This document shows positions 43,100-55,126 of a stretch of DNA of 64,000 nt, in pieces (position 1 is the stretch's first letter; each line of letters starts with the position of its first letter). A program made the position numbers and the translations under genes. Source of the DNA: Hypholoma sublateritium FD-334 SS-4 (lineage: Eukaryota; Basidiomycota; Agaricomycetes; Agaricales; Strophariaceae); assembly GCA_000827495.1 (NCBI GenBank), contig KN817555.1, forward strand, positions 261,928 through 325,927, written 5' to 3'. The notes beneath the pieces are model-generated. The model was not told the DNA's origin. It searched no databases and worked only from the letters and a program-made list of their open reading frames with translations.

Positions 43100-45529
43100 T
43101 GGCGCATAAAGGCGCTACGCAGAAGTTAATCTTCCAAGATTATGGGTACGTGGTACCCCGCGCCGCCGCGCTTGCGCGGGGGGAATTAATGACCCAGGTC
43201 CCCCGGGCCCGCCTTGGCGGCGCTAGACGTCCTAAAATCTCCAGCGTCCATGCCTGCCTGCCACGCGCGCGGCGCTATCTCTCGCTGTCGGTGTGCGTCA
43301 CGCAACACGTTGCGCGCTGTTAGCGCGTCGAGTCGCGACACGCGTTATCCGCGCGACGTCGACAGCGCGCGTGAAAGGCCGTCGCTCTTGGGCGTGAGAG
43401 GGTGCCAAAAATAGCGCCCGTCGAATAGCGTTTGTGCGTCGTTAGCCGTTAGTATGCTTTGTGCGTTTGAGCGCCGGACAAAGGCGCAGGTACGTGCAAG
43501 GGCGCGGCGCTTTGAGCGGGTGTCAATCGTGCGCGTGACGAGTGACGGTTGGCGCGGACGCGCCGCCCCTTGGACTACATTGGGTGTGTCTATCATTGCG
43601 TGTCTGTCATTGGTATGAGCGTGCGCAACTGTGATATTAAGTACATTGCGCCTCGCAGGCAGCGCCCCGCGCCTGGGAGCCCCGCACCCGCAAATATCTG
43701 CGTGACACGCGCGCCGATAAGCAGAAACAGACGACGATCATGACGCACATTGCTCACTGCCACTCCCTGCCTACCGGCCGTCGACGTGAAACGACACCCA
43801 CGCACCGCCGCACCCAGGCAGGAAATAGGGCTGCTACTGCAGCGATCGCTGCACCGAGGATGTGCACACGCACAGAGATTGTGCGCGGAGAGATTCCGAT
43901 TATCAGGCCGTATCAGGCGCGCCCGTCGCGGAAACCGCGCGCGAGTGCTGAAAGGACCTACATACGGGCGCCGGTGTGATGGGCAGAAAATGTGATTTGA
44001 TCCGGGCCCCTTTGGCCCTTCACACACTTCACACTGCACACCGCACACCGGGCTCGGAGTCGGCGGCGCGTGCTGGGCAGCGGAAGGCAAACCGAGCACG
44101 AAAAGCTTACGCATACTTACTGTGCACGGAAACGGAGAAACAGACGAGGGACCTGCGATCCGGGCCCGCGTGCCCGGCGACCCGCGCATCCGCGCCGAGG
44201 GGGCTGGCAGGTGCTTATACATTTTCCGTCCACCATACTTAGTATACGAAGTAATCGATCGCCAGCGATCGCGCAGGATTCGCATTTCTTATATACGCCT
44301 CGGGCAATGTCCCGCCAATCGGAGCCCTGCCCAGGAGACCGTGCGTCGGCGTCTCCGGGGGTGGCACAGCGGCACGCGGCGCTGTGTTCCGGTCTGTGCA
44401 GTACAAAAAGTATATGGTAATCTAGATATTATCTGCGCCGCTGGTCAATAGCCTCGCGCGCCGCACGCGCATCGCAGCATCGCAGCATCTTCGCGCTCTG
44501 GTGCAGTGCCACCCAGCGCACGCCCGGTGCACCGCCGCTGTTCATCTACACACGATATTACCTCCCCGCATCCCTATATCCCTAATTTACACAGGCCACA
44601 CCTGACGCACGTCCACGTCCGCGGCGCGCTATTCTCGTCGCCGCAATTATAGCGGTGCACGCACGGCGCGTGCCGCTGATAGCCTGATAAGCAGGGAACC
44701 CGGCGCGTATACATAGCCCGCTCGCACGCGCTGGCAGATGACGCGCGCATCTGGCCGGCGCCAGCAACTCGGAGAGGAGCGAGATGACGATGGTCACTGA
44801 ACGTTGAACCCTTGACGCGGCTCGAGAGAATTTTAATTTCGCCGGGGCGGGACATACGTTTAGGCGTGCGTTTGCCGTGGGGAGATCAGGTATCGGGCGT
44901 GCGGCGCGTTGCGTTGCGGATTGCCCAGCGGTCGAGCGACGCGGCCGTGCTATCCGTTTACCGCACAGACCACTGGCCCCGTGTGTCGACGACGCCCGCC
45001 GAGCAATTACCCTAGTAGCACGCCGCGGCATTCAGACAGGTCGGCCAGGCCGCGCGCCAGGCCGTTGCCATCACCGCGTGCCATCACCGCGGCGCCGCCC
45101 CAGCGCCAACACCCAAAGACATAAATGGAAATCCACCCCAAATCCGGCGCGCAGGCCATGGAGTGAAGGCGTCGCGCGAACAAACCGACATCTGCACCAT
45201 AATACGCCGCCAGCACTCCGCGGTCCGCGTCAGGTACTTAGAGCAGCCACGGGCCGCACGCAGACGCCGGCCACGTCGGAGCCCGTCTGTCCATCCTACG
45301 TGCACGGAGGGCCACGGCTGCGCGTATCCGGATCACGCACCGCTCCGTACGTGCGCGTCGCGTGTCGAGCGCGCCCGTCGAGCCGCTGCCTCGCTCGCAC
45401 CCGGACGCAGGGGACCGGTACTGCGCAAGTACTGCCACGAGCCCGCCGACGCGGCGGGGGCCCAAATCGGCCACGCACAGTATACTTGTTCTGCGCGTAC
45501 TTCAGAGAGGGATATGCAGCGTACGCTGC

Positions 45530-46915
45530 CCGCAAAATGCGCATATTGAGGTATCCGTGGCGCTCGCCGCGCGGCTCCCCACCGTCCACACCAATGCACC
45601 CACCGAGTCAGCCAACCACACCGCGCGGCGCATTTACTTAATCCTAAGCGCCAGCGCGCGCAGGGGCGTGTTGTCCTTATTGGGTGTCACTTATCCTGCG
45701 TCGCCCTGCGCTTCGAACAACCCAACCCAACCCGCCAGCCAGCCCCGATCGCAATCGCACACCGTGCACATATTATATACACAACCTAAGTTAAGATGCC
45801 CATATCGGGTGTGGCCCGCGTACGCGCGTCCCGTGTCCCCTTGGGTTCCGCCCCATTCCCCCCGCTCATAGTCAGCGCGCACCGGCATACGCGTCGTGAC
45901 TCGCCCGACGCGCGTCGCCGTCGAGTCAGCGCGGCGTCGGACGGCGATGGCGCGTTCGTTCATCCGTCTGCCCGGCTGACTGGGCAGGCGCGAGGTGCGG
46001 TGCCGTCCTGCGCGCCTCTCTCTCTCACACACACACACACAGAGGCCCGGACAATGCCCATATCGAGGTATGGTCTCGCGAGTCCGCGCGGCAGCGCCGC
46101 ATCTCCCATGTCCATAACAGGGCATCCGTCGAACCAGCCGTGCGGGGCATTTAATTCTACACCGTGCATATTGCCCTTGTTGGGCGGTTGTCCTGCGTCG
46201 CCTCGCGCCCGTGCCCACGTTAAACAACCCGATCCCGATCCTGCAGACGCATATACACCACACACCGGGTGCGGTGAAGTTAAAATGCCCACATCGGGCG
46301 CCCGAGGGTGCGTCTCCGCATTTCCTATCCCCTTGCGTGCCCCCCTATTCCCCCTCGCGCCGGGCGAGTCAGCACCGTCAGCGCCCACCCCATGCGCGTT
46401 GTGACTCGACGCGACGCCGTCTGATTATTAACGAGGCGAACCAGCGGCGGTGGTGGTGGTGTGTGCGTTTCCTTCGGTGTATGCAGTGATAGTAGAACGC
46501 GCGCCCTGGCGGGCGAGCTGCGCTCGCCGCGCTTAGCGTTGTAACAGGCATTCGTCGCGTAGCCCGGTATGAGATGTGTACATACGGCGTCGCGCAGATG
46601 CACCTACCCACCATGTCCATAATGGGCGGTTATCCCTACAGATAAAATACCCATATCGGGCGTTGTGCGCCCCCGTCTCCGCGCGGTATCCCCTTGCGTG
46701 CCACCCCTTTACCCCCGTACCCCTCGCCCTCGCGCCGAGTCACCTCTCCGCGCCCATGCGCGACGCAACGCGCGTCTGATTATTAAACGGGTCGAGTCAG
46801 CGCGGCACGATTTTGATCCCGGGCGCGGCGTTCGACGGCGTCGGCGGTGGTGGTGGTGGGGGTGCGTTTCCTTTTCGGTGTAGTGGTAGAACGTCGGCGA
46901 ACGCGCTGGAACGCG
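45530..46915. repeat. Diverged direct repeats, unit about 360-520 bp
   Basis: Marker sequences recur in the same order and strand: AATGCGCATATTGAGGTAT (45536) and AATGCCCATATCGAGGTAT (46053); GATGCCCATATCGGG (45795), AATGCCCACATCGGG (46283) and AATACCCATATCGGG (46646), each followed by a CCCCTTG(C/G)GT-type stretch; CGTCTGATTATTAA at about 46415 and 46770, each followed by GGT runs and GTGCGTTTCCTT. Spacing varies, so copies have diverged with insertions and deletions. No coding content. Confidence 0.65.
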
Positions 46916-47807
46916 CTGGTGCGACGCGCGTCCCGTCTTGCGCAGTCAGTCGTCCCGTCCCGCGTCCCGGCGGTGGGTAAGCTCGCAGACGCGCGGCACG
47001 CGGCGCCCACCCAACGCATGCTCAGCCAACCGGCGGTGGAGCCCGGCCGCGCGTGCAGCGGCGTAGGGCAGACTCGGAGGATGCACTGCACCGCAGCGCA
47101 GCGCAGGGCGCAGCTAGGGGCTCTGCGATAATTAAGTTTGGGCGATCGGGCTGCTGGGTGTGCAGCAGCAGGAGCAGGAGCCTGAGGGTGGTGTGAGGCG
47201 TGCGTGCTGCAGTCTGCAGAGGGACGGGGCCGGGGCCGGAGGTGGTGGGAGGGCCCGGAGGTGGAGGTGGTGGAGGTGGTGGGGCCGGCGGAGGAGGGAG
47301 GAGTGGGAGGGCGGGAGCAGAATCGCACGCTTCTCATTTAGCGCTGATGGCGCCGCCGCCGGAATCAGGTACGCCGCCCACGCGCCTCCACGCGCGCGCG
47401 ACGCGTAGCGCCCGCCCGTCCGCCCGCGTGGTGTCACCGGCGGCTTCCATTCAATTTTTGTGCGTACCATACCATACATACACAGCAGGCGCCACGCCCG
47501 TCCGGTGCTCTAAGCAACTTTGAGGAAGCGCGCCTTTGACGACGCGCGGCGGACGCCGAGGCCGCTGATTAATTGGTGCTAGTAGGCGTGGGTGCGGGCG
47601 TACATAATAGCGCATATTGGACAGACGCCGACGCCGGGGGCTGCCGGCCCTGCGCGGGCCCACGCTTGGCGCGGCGACGGGGTTCTGCGCTGGGCTTTAG
47701 GCCAGGGCGCGGTGGGAGGGCGGGGCGGGGAGGCGGCGATGGAGGGGCAGGGAGGGCCAGGTGCTGAATCAGCGCTGGGCCTCGTGTTTCAGCGGTCGGG
47801 GGGCTTG

Positions 47808-47821
47808 CCCTAACCCTAGGG
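47808..47821 (+). promoter_or_regulatory. Telomere-repeat-like box upstream of RING paralogue 4
   Basis: CCCTAACCCTAGGG, two telomere-type CCCTAA units, lies about 120 nt before the ATG of paralogue 4. Such telo-boxes can be bound by telomere-repeat factors at internal promoters in some eukaryotes. A role here is inference. Confidence 0.35.
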
Positions 47822-47940
47822 TGACGGATAACGATCGGATCGGGATCTGGCCGGGATCTGTGTTTGTACACATGGGACAATGCGCCGGGGGTATTTATCC
47901 ACGGCTGCCCTTCGCCCTTGCCCATCCCCCCCCGCCAGCC

Positions 47941-49972
47941 ATGCTCACACTCACCGCCGGGTGCGCGTGCGACGTCTGCGCCGAGGAGTACGCCCCGCAC
48001 CGGCTGCCGCACTCCATCCCCTGCGGGCACGTCCTCTGCGCGAGCTGCTGCACGACCATCGCCGAGAAGACGAACCCGCGCCTGTCGCCCGTGTGCCCCT
48101 TCTGCCGCGAGCCCTTCGCCCAAGACGCCGTGCGCGTCATCCGCATGGATTTCGCCACCAGCGGCTGGACGACCCCGCGCCGTGTCCCCGCGCTCGAGGC
48201 CCTCACCGACATCAATTCCGACATCCTCCAGCGCAAGACCGCAAGCCTCTTCGCCGCCCCCCAAGCCGCCCGCACCCACGTCCGCCGGCTCGAGGACAAG
48301 GTCTCGCGCATCGCCGCCAAGAAGTGCTCCGTCGAGGAGGTCAACACACTATACAAGGAGCTGCAGGAGTGGCTCCTCGCCGAGAAGGACGAGCAGGTGC
48401 GTCCCTGCCCCGGGTGCACACGAAAAATTTCTGACGCCGCTTGCAGACCAACTCGCTGTTCCTCAGCGCCGCGCTGCTGCGCGCCATCCTCATGAACCAC
48501 GTCGCCCACTCCGAGGCGAGCAAGGCCGCCAAGACGTCCGACGCGAACCTGCGCAACAAAATCGCCGACCTCGAGCAGAACAACACTCGCCTCGACGCCG
48601 AGCTGCGCCGGTGCGTTTTTCCCCTTTTTTATCGCCCCCGTCGGGGCTTTTTCGAGCGTCTTTTTTGTGCGTTGGCACGCTAAAAAAACGCAACCCCATT
48701 TTCTGCTTGCGTCATCTCGTTTGTGCTGAGCTGACTTTTTTTTATCCCCTTCTTCTGTTGTTGAATGCATCAGACAAGTGAGTTATTTCCGGCCATCTAT
48801 CGCGCACAGCCCACTGATCGTGTCCCCCCCCCCTTGTTCCCTGCTGCCGCGTGTTTCAGCGCGCAAACTGCAAGCAGCTCCAAACAGAGGTCAACCAGCT
48901 GCGCGCGCTCGCGTCGACCGTCTCCGCCGACCTGCCCCCCTCCTCCCATACCCAGTCCTCGCACACGCAGTCCGCCACGCCCTTCCCCTACACCTCCTCT
49001 TATTCCACGCCGCCCGCGCCAGCGCAAGCGCAAGCGCACTACCCCTCCTCGAGCGCAAGCGCCGCCGCCGGCCCCACGCCGCTCGCGCGCTTCAACCTCC
49101 TGCACGCGCGCTCCGCGTCGATGTCCTCGCGCCCCGCGACGCCCGCGGGCATCGCGCTCGCGCACTCCGCGCACCCCATCTCGCCGCCGCGCTCGCATAC
49201 TCCCGCGCCCCCCCGCTCACACACGCCCGGGCCTACTTCCTCCGCCTCTGCTTCTGCTTCTGCCTCCGCATCGGCGTCAGCGTCGTCCCCGATGAGGAGC
49301 CACACCCCCGCGCCGCGCAGCCACACCCCCGCCCCCACCACCTCCTCTGCATCCGCCTCCGCCTCCGCCTCGCCGATGCGCTCACATACCCCCGGCCCGT
49401 CACCCGCGCGGAGTCACACGCCCGCGCCCGGCTTGTCAAGCGCCAGCGCGGCGGCGGCGGCGCATGCGCGGGCGCACACGCCCGCGTCGTTCTCGTACTC
49501 TTCGCGTAATAACTTGAATGGAGGAGCGCCGCCGGTGCCCGGGATGCCCGCGCGGTATACGCCCGGCCCGCCTGTGAGTCCGTCGTCTGGGATGGGGTTG
49601 GGCGCGGGCTTCGGCGTGGGGCTTGGGCTCGGCTCTGGGTCCTTCACCAGCAACCTCGGCGCCGGCGGCCCCAACACCAACACCACCACCAACACCACCC
49701 CTAATAACACCACGAGTCTCTTCCGCTCGCAAACCCCCGCCCCGCCCGCGCTCGTCCCCCCGAAGCCGCGCCGCCTGAGCCTGAGCGGCAGCCCGCCGCG
49801 GGCGCTCGCGCGCGCGGCGTCCGCGGGCGGCGGCGGGGAGGAGAAGGACGCGCTGTTTGCGCGGTGGCTGCCGCCGAGCTTGCTGCATGTTGGTGCGGGG
49901 GGTGGGGGGGAGTATGGTGGGGTAAAAGGTGGGGAGTATGGGAAGAGGAGTGTGAGTCGGGCGGGGCGGTAG
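47941..49972 (+). CDS. RING-finger/coiled-coil protein, paralogue 4
   Basis: 578-residue model: exons 47941-48396, 48447-48610, 48774-48777 (4-nt microexon ACAA), 48860-49972. It begins MLTLTAGCACDVC. The RING is CDVC ... CGHVLC ASC ... CPFC, in one exon, so the RING intron found in the other copies is missing. A linker (EWLLAEKDEQ, then a phase-0 intron) leads to a coiled coil with LRNKIADLEQNNTRLDAELR. The tail has repeated RSHTP(A/G)P units and (Ser-Ala)n runs, then a Gly/Asn/Thr-rich part. Codons are extremely GC-rich, unlike paralogues 2 and 3. Its two introns around the microexon are longer (163 and 82 nt). Without the microexon the frame is lost. E3 ligase activity is inferred from the RING. 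Confidence 0.85.
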
Positions 49973-50848
49973 GGTTGGGTGTGAGGTATCTTTATTCGCC
50001 CGCTGATGCGGGTTTTATGCCGCTACGCCCCATGCTACGACTACGACTATGCTACGCCCCTACGACTATGCCGCCTACGCCCCAGAAAAACCCAACAAAA
50101 GAAAAGAAAAATGCCAGAAGGCTATGACTTGATTTGATTGACTGATGAGCTTTATGTTTGCTACGACTCCTCTTCGCTCTCGCCCTCCGCCGCCCACCAA
50201 TCAACCCAACCAACAACCCAACCACCAACCCAACCGCTAACATCACCCACGCACCACCCAAGACCGAACCCCACACCGATCCGATTCTGCGCCGCATGTA
50301 TCTTATTAGCATGGCCTGTTTCTGTTTCCTCTGCTTGCTTCCTCGTCTCTTGTGCTGTCTTCCTCCATTCTCATTCCATTCTCATCTTCTCATCTGCCCA
50401 TTCCATTCTCATTCCCATCCGATCTCATTCTCATCTTCATTTCTCATTCTGATCTCAATTCCAGTGCTTGACCTGCAATATATACACTAGCATACCCACC
50501 ACTAATCCGCCCCCGCGTCTGATGATTTTTATTGATCGTTTGTTTGAGTGAATGACTGTATCGCGTTCTTGGATATCTCTTTCTTCTCATCTTTTTCTCT
50601 CTTTGTCTACTCGATTTGTCGTGCTCGAATGAGCGTTTAATCTCCTTTCTCCTCTTTTGTGCTGGATTTTCTTCCTCGAGCGCGGCGCGCCGTTTTTTGT
50701 GTTTGTCTTTTTTTTCTTCTTTTGTCTACGGCTTTGTCCAGCTATCACTGCTATCCCCCACCGCTTAATCACCTGCTATCCACCCACCCAAAACAAAAGG
50801 ATGCGCCACGGAGGTGGATAGGTGGTGGTGGTGGGGGTAGGGGCCTAT

Positions 50849-50851
50849 CTA

Positions 50852-50882
<31 letters not shown>

Positions 50883-50884
50883 GC
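50849..50884. repeat. CTGT tetranucleotide microsatellite
   Basis: An almost perfect run of CTGT units, about eight to nine copies, followed directly by TGCCTGGCTTGCC. Simple sequence repeat. Confidence 0.9.
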
Positions 50885-52276
50885 CTGGCTTGCCGTCTGG
50901 ACGCATCCACTGCGTGTGCTTGCACACTGCTTCCCCCGCCCTACCTACCGCCGGGCGTGTTCAACCGCCGCCTGACTGGCGTCTACCTGGCGTCGACGCA
51001 CCACCCACCCTTCACGCACGCACGCACACATCCCACCACGCACCGCACCCATCCCACCACGCACGCACGCACGCACCACCTCCAACCATTCATCTATTCC
51101 ATAAGCGCACGCACGCCCAGCCCAGCCCCTCGAGCCCAGCCGCGCCAGCGCCCCGGACCGCACGCACGCGCACACACATACGCCATCTATCGATATCGAT
51201 ATCGATAATGCGCACCCCGCGCCGGCCGTATCGTGCGTCCCATCGTGTGCATGCGTTCCCATCCGTCCATCCGTGCTCCGATTCCATTCTCATCCGTTCA
51301 TGCATTCCTATCCATCCATCCCATCCATCCCATCCATCTGCTCCGGAACCAAGCCCATCGATCGATGGCCCTGGCCTGCCTGGACTCTGCTCGTTTTTCT
51401 TTTCTTTCTTTTTCTTTCTTTGTCCGAGTCTCGTCGTGCGCAAACACCCTTAGAGCGCGCGCAGGCGTGTATGTTAGTAGTGGTTGATGTAGTGGTTTAA
51501 TTTGTTTATTATCTTCCCCCTTCTCCTGCGCGTTTTTTTTTTACTTTGTCTGCGCTGCGCTTTCGTGCGTGCGTCCGCTTCCCCCTTCCCATCCCATCCT
51601 GTTTTCGCCCCGTGTCGCGCGCGCTTTATTCGCCACACACACCCGCGCCGCCACCGCGCGCCCAAAAATTCGCCTTCGCCTTCGCCCGCCGCCTGCTGCC
51701 CCTTGTGTCTGTCCGCTCCGCCCTTGGCGCGTCGTGTATGCACCGCACCGCACCCACCGTCCTCGTCCTCATCTACACACTGCGCCACCCCACCGCCCAT
51801 CCCTATCCACCCAACCGCCATTCCCATTGAATCTTCATCATCATCACCATCCACACCAACACTCAACAGACACCCAGCGCCGTATGCACGCCCGCAGGCG
51901 CCTTGTTATGACTATGCACGCACGATCTAGGTATTATTTAATAGTATGCGCTGGCGAGGCGCCTGCGCCTAAGTTATTGGTTTTGGAGTTGTTTTTGGTT
52001 GTGTTTGGAGTTGGTGGAGGTGGGGGGCGGCGCACGGGGAGAGGCGCACGGTTGTGCATACACGATGATTTGTAGCTTATAGTTTCTTATTAATAATTTT
52101 TATCGCTCCTTGTTCTGAGTACCGTGGCCTCTGAGCATGGGCAGCGGGGCAGCGCCGCTGTTATTGAGCAGAATGTATGAATGGCAGTGTATATGAAGTT
52201 GCCTGGAAGGCACTGACAACCATTGTGGCGCGAGGCATAATTCCGGGGGCTGGAAGACGGACAGGCAGAACGCCTT

Positions 52277-52338
52277 CTCCCCAGACATTCCATACACTCT
52301 CCCCAGACATTCCATACACTCCCCAGACATTTCATACA
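52277..52338. repeat. Three-copy 21-23-nt tandem repeat
   Basis: CTCCCCAGACATTCCATACA occurs twice, then a third copy with one T change (ATTTCATACA). Copies start near 52277, 52299 and 52319. Confidence 0.85.
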
Positions 52339-53500
52339 TGCGCTGAGTGATACTACTATGAAGGCAGCGATATGAATCTAATATCTATTCATTCATCGCT
52401 GACACGCTGGCTGGCGCCCCGCGCGCGGGCGTAGTGCGCGCGGTGCGTATATATTGTAGCGGCGAAATGAGTAGTAGCCTTATATGTGCCCCATCTGGGT
52501 CAGTTGAACTCAGTTCGATTCGCGTCTGCTAATTAAATAGCTACGAGCCCACGCACGCACGGCTTGCGCAAGAGACGAACTGGCGCCGCGCAGCCAGCCA
52601 GCCAGCCCGCTCGTTTCACGCGGGACGCGTCCACGGTCGCGCCGCCGCCGTGGCAGCCCAAGTACCCCGCAGGCGCACGCGTCGCGCACTAGGCTCGCAC
52701 CAGACCGCGGTCTATCTCGAGCGAGATCTCCACGCTCCTGGACCACACGGACCACCACGCAGCTGTCGCATTCAGCGCCAGAAGGCGCCGCCCGGCCGTC
52801 TGGCCCCGCTAGCAGCTGCTGCTTCAAGTTTCTGCTGCGCGCCCATTCAGGCAGCGCCTAATTCGGCGTAGGCAGGCGCAGGCCCCCACGCAGGCGCGCG
52901 CGGCACGCGTGGGCCCAAGCCGCCGGGCAGCGATAAGCACTGGGTGCAGATAGCGCGCGGGCACGCGGCTGCCTGCAGGCAGCCGCCTCACCTGCACCGC
53001 GCGCGCGTTACAGTGTGGGTGTGGGCTCTCTCGCACCGCCGCCGCTCGGGTGTGCGCCTTTCCTTCCTGCGATGGCGCCGTAATCTGTCTGCGCCGTCGG
53101 CCGAAGCGCCTGGGACTGGGACGCACCGTCGGCGTGGCGCGGGGTAGGCGGCAGACGCACGCAGCGGTGCGGGGGCTGCGTGCAGGTAGCTATCTACCCC
53201 CTTGGAACGCGCTGGTGTGTGATCCTTTTGCTATCTCGGTGTTGCTGGCGTCTGATACAGTGGGAGCAATTCGACGCCGTTTGCGGCCTTCTCGTCTCGC
53301 CTGCCTTCCGCGGCTATATTCCCCCACGATGTGCTCTGCGGCGGGCGTCCACCATCGCTATCAGCTCGAGATTAAACGCCTTGAGGCGCGTTCTTGCTGC
53401 AAAGCGACGACGCACATTTTTCATCGCTACTATTGCCAACGCACATCACTGTTGACAGGGGCACGAAAACGCCGCGAGCGCGCTGCCTGTGGCCGTGCTA

Positions 53501-54529
53501 TCGCCTCTAGGGTATTCTCAGAAATCTAGAATTCCCGAATGACTCTAGCGCAAGACCTTTAGGCACATATGCGGTCTCCAACGCCACCTGCGAGTAAGTG
53601 AGCTTTCGCCATCACTTGATTCTACTATTGACTACGCAATTTGATTATGGCACAATCGAGGGAATGTCTTTGCTCATCTGAGTTAAATTTCTCTAGGATG
53701 AAATGAAATCGGAAACGGTCTGGAGGAGTGTACCCTTGACTGTGGCATCGTTGATATCTTGTTTGGCATCATATCTCTTGCACTCTCCCTAGCCCGCGCA
53801 GGTGTGTTATCTCCAGACCTTTTAATCTATCAAGGAGCAAGCTTTGGAGCAGGAACCACAATTCCCAGGTGCGCTTAGTATGCCATCTACGATGTCGCCA
53901 TAATCAATCCTATCCGCACGAATATACGATGCCACACAGCCTTAAGGCGCGTTTATCAGTTATCAGCCGTAAACTATTACACCACCCACCCTTGTCTGGC
54001 TTCGCGGTGAAGGCAGAGGTAGATAACGACCTCGCTTGACACAGAGATATCGCTCAACTGGCTTCCGATGATACTCATCCTGACTGGCCTCTGCATCGTG
54101 GCCGACTGGGCGCTGGCTGCTTGCTCGTAATTGATGTTCTGTATCTGGAGCCGACGCCGAATTTGGCGCTGAAATGCACCAGACACTTGATAATCCATTC
54201 GCGTGCGGGCATACCAAAAATCTGCAGGGGACCATCGCGGAAGGCCGGCTCCGTGCTGCGCTTTGTTCTACCTCGAGGCGCTTAGAGAGGCTACAGAAAA
54301 TTACCCTGGCGCAGCCCTGGGCAATCATATGGCTTCCTAATACGCAACTCCTTTATCTCGGAGTATACGGCCCAGAAATTTTCATATCTCGACCCCCCAT
54401 AACGTTTTAACGTCTCGCTGCAGCTCGCTACTTCACATCCCCGGCCGTTTTCAATTGTTTTTCCCGGCTATATCAAGGCTCCGCGAAATATTCCATTAGG
54501 TCCCTGTAGGGAGGGAGAGTTACGACACT
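53501..54529. other. Intergenic, possible decayed coding sequence
   Basis: Minus-strand frame at 53.98-54.2 kb reads QRPVRMSIIGSQLSDISVSS and ends in a stop; it is coding-like in composition but has no recognised domain or clear exon partners. Confidence 0.3.
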
Positions 54530-54900
54530 GGTGCGTCGGCCTTTCTGCTCTTAATTGCTTCTCTTCGCTCGTACTCGGCGATACGGGCGGCCTCGAGGCT
54601 GAGGCAGAGGGTTTTGTTTCCGGCTTCCGTCGCCGACGAAGCGCGCCGGGCGGCGGCGCCAAGCCATGTAGGTCCCCCCTGTCTTGCCTTTTTGAGCATG
54701 ATGATCATCGATCGCATGGCTCTGGGCATCAGATTCAACGCATCATCGCATGTAAACTCATGTTCCCGATTGAAATCGCGCCGGTCGATGAGCGCTAAGG
54801 CCTACGCAGACTTTACAAGATTCGGCGCTCGTTTGCGTAAAGCGTTCTTAGCCTCGGCAACACAAGTAAAGTACTCGCGCAATTTCTGATCCAGGGCAGA
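54530..54900 (-). pseudogene. Unidentified coding-like fragment with an in-frame stop
   Basis: The minus strand reads ALDQKLREYFTCVAEAKNAL and onward to a TAG, then continues in the same frame through HEFTCDDALNLMPRAMRSMI, GGPTWLGAAARRASSATEAG and RIAEYERREAIKSRK. The charged, helical-looking character is unlike random sequence. I do not recognise a family. Either an old pseudogene or an exon set with a short intron around 54.79 kb. Confidence 0.35.
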
Positions 54901-55126
54901 GACAGATTTAAAAGGTGAGGCGTTCAAACTTGCTCGCCGCTCCAAGTTCGGGATAACCTCAAGGATACTTTACGAGACTTCACTGGGGTACTCGGGACCT
55001 TTCTGCTGTGTTTTGAAATTATTTCGTCATTTAATAAGCAGCATAAATTGTGGGATCCAGTACAAGGCGGTGCAGCGCGTTTCTATCAACTTAATGACTA
55101 ACACCTCTTACTGTATCAATCATTTA

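Larger units (their letters stand above)
43100..47940. other. GC- and CpG-rich gene-less block upstream of RING paralogue 4
   Basis: Composition changes sharply near 43.1 kb: GC and CpG are high, CGCG runs are frequent, and stop codons are rare by chance, so several long frames (for example about 250 codons around 44.9-45.6 kb) overlap on both strands without motifs. I support no gene here. It contains a diverged tandem repeat, a CT/CA microsatellite (46009-46042) and GGT runs. Confidence 0.5.
49973..53500. other. GC-rich, microsatellite-rich DNA downstream of paralogue 4
   Basis: About 3.5 kb without a gene I can support. It holds many short tandem repeats: a CTGT run (listed), CACG/CATC-type tetranucleotide runs at 51.0-51.35 kb, CTTT runs near 51.40 kb, and a 22-nt repeat at 52.3 kb. 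Long frames at 50.66-51.45 kb are low-complexity His/Pro/Thr/Ser readings of these repeats. Confidence 0.5.

Noticed and set aside
43593..45641. Long open frames of 190-254 codons on both strands in the GC-rich block
   Set aside because: High GC makes stop codons rare; frames overlap on both strands, are Arg/Ala/Pro-rich without motifs, and lack splice context.
50659..51453. 264-codon open frame downstream of RING paralogue 4
   Set aside because: It is a reading of tetranucleotide and hexanucleotide repeats (Thr-His, Pro-Ser runs) and has no domain.
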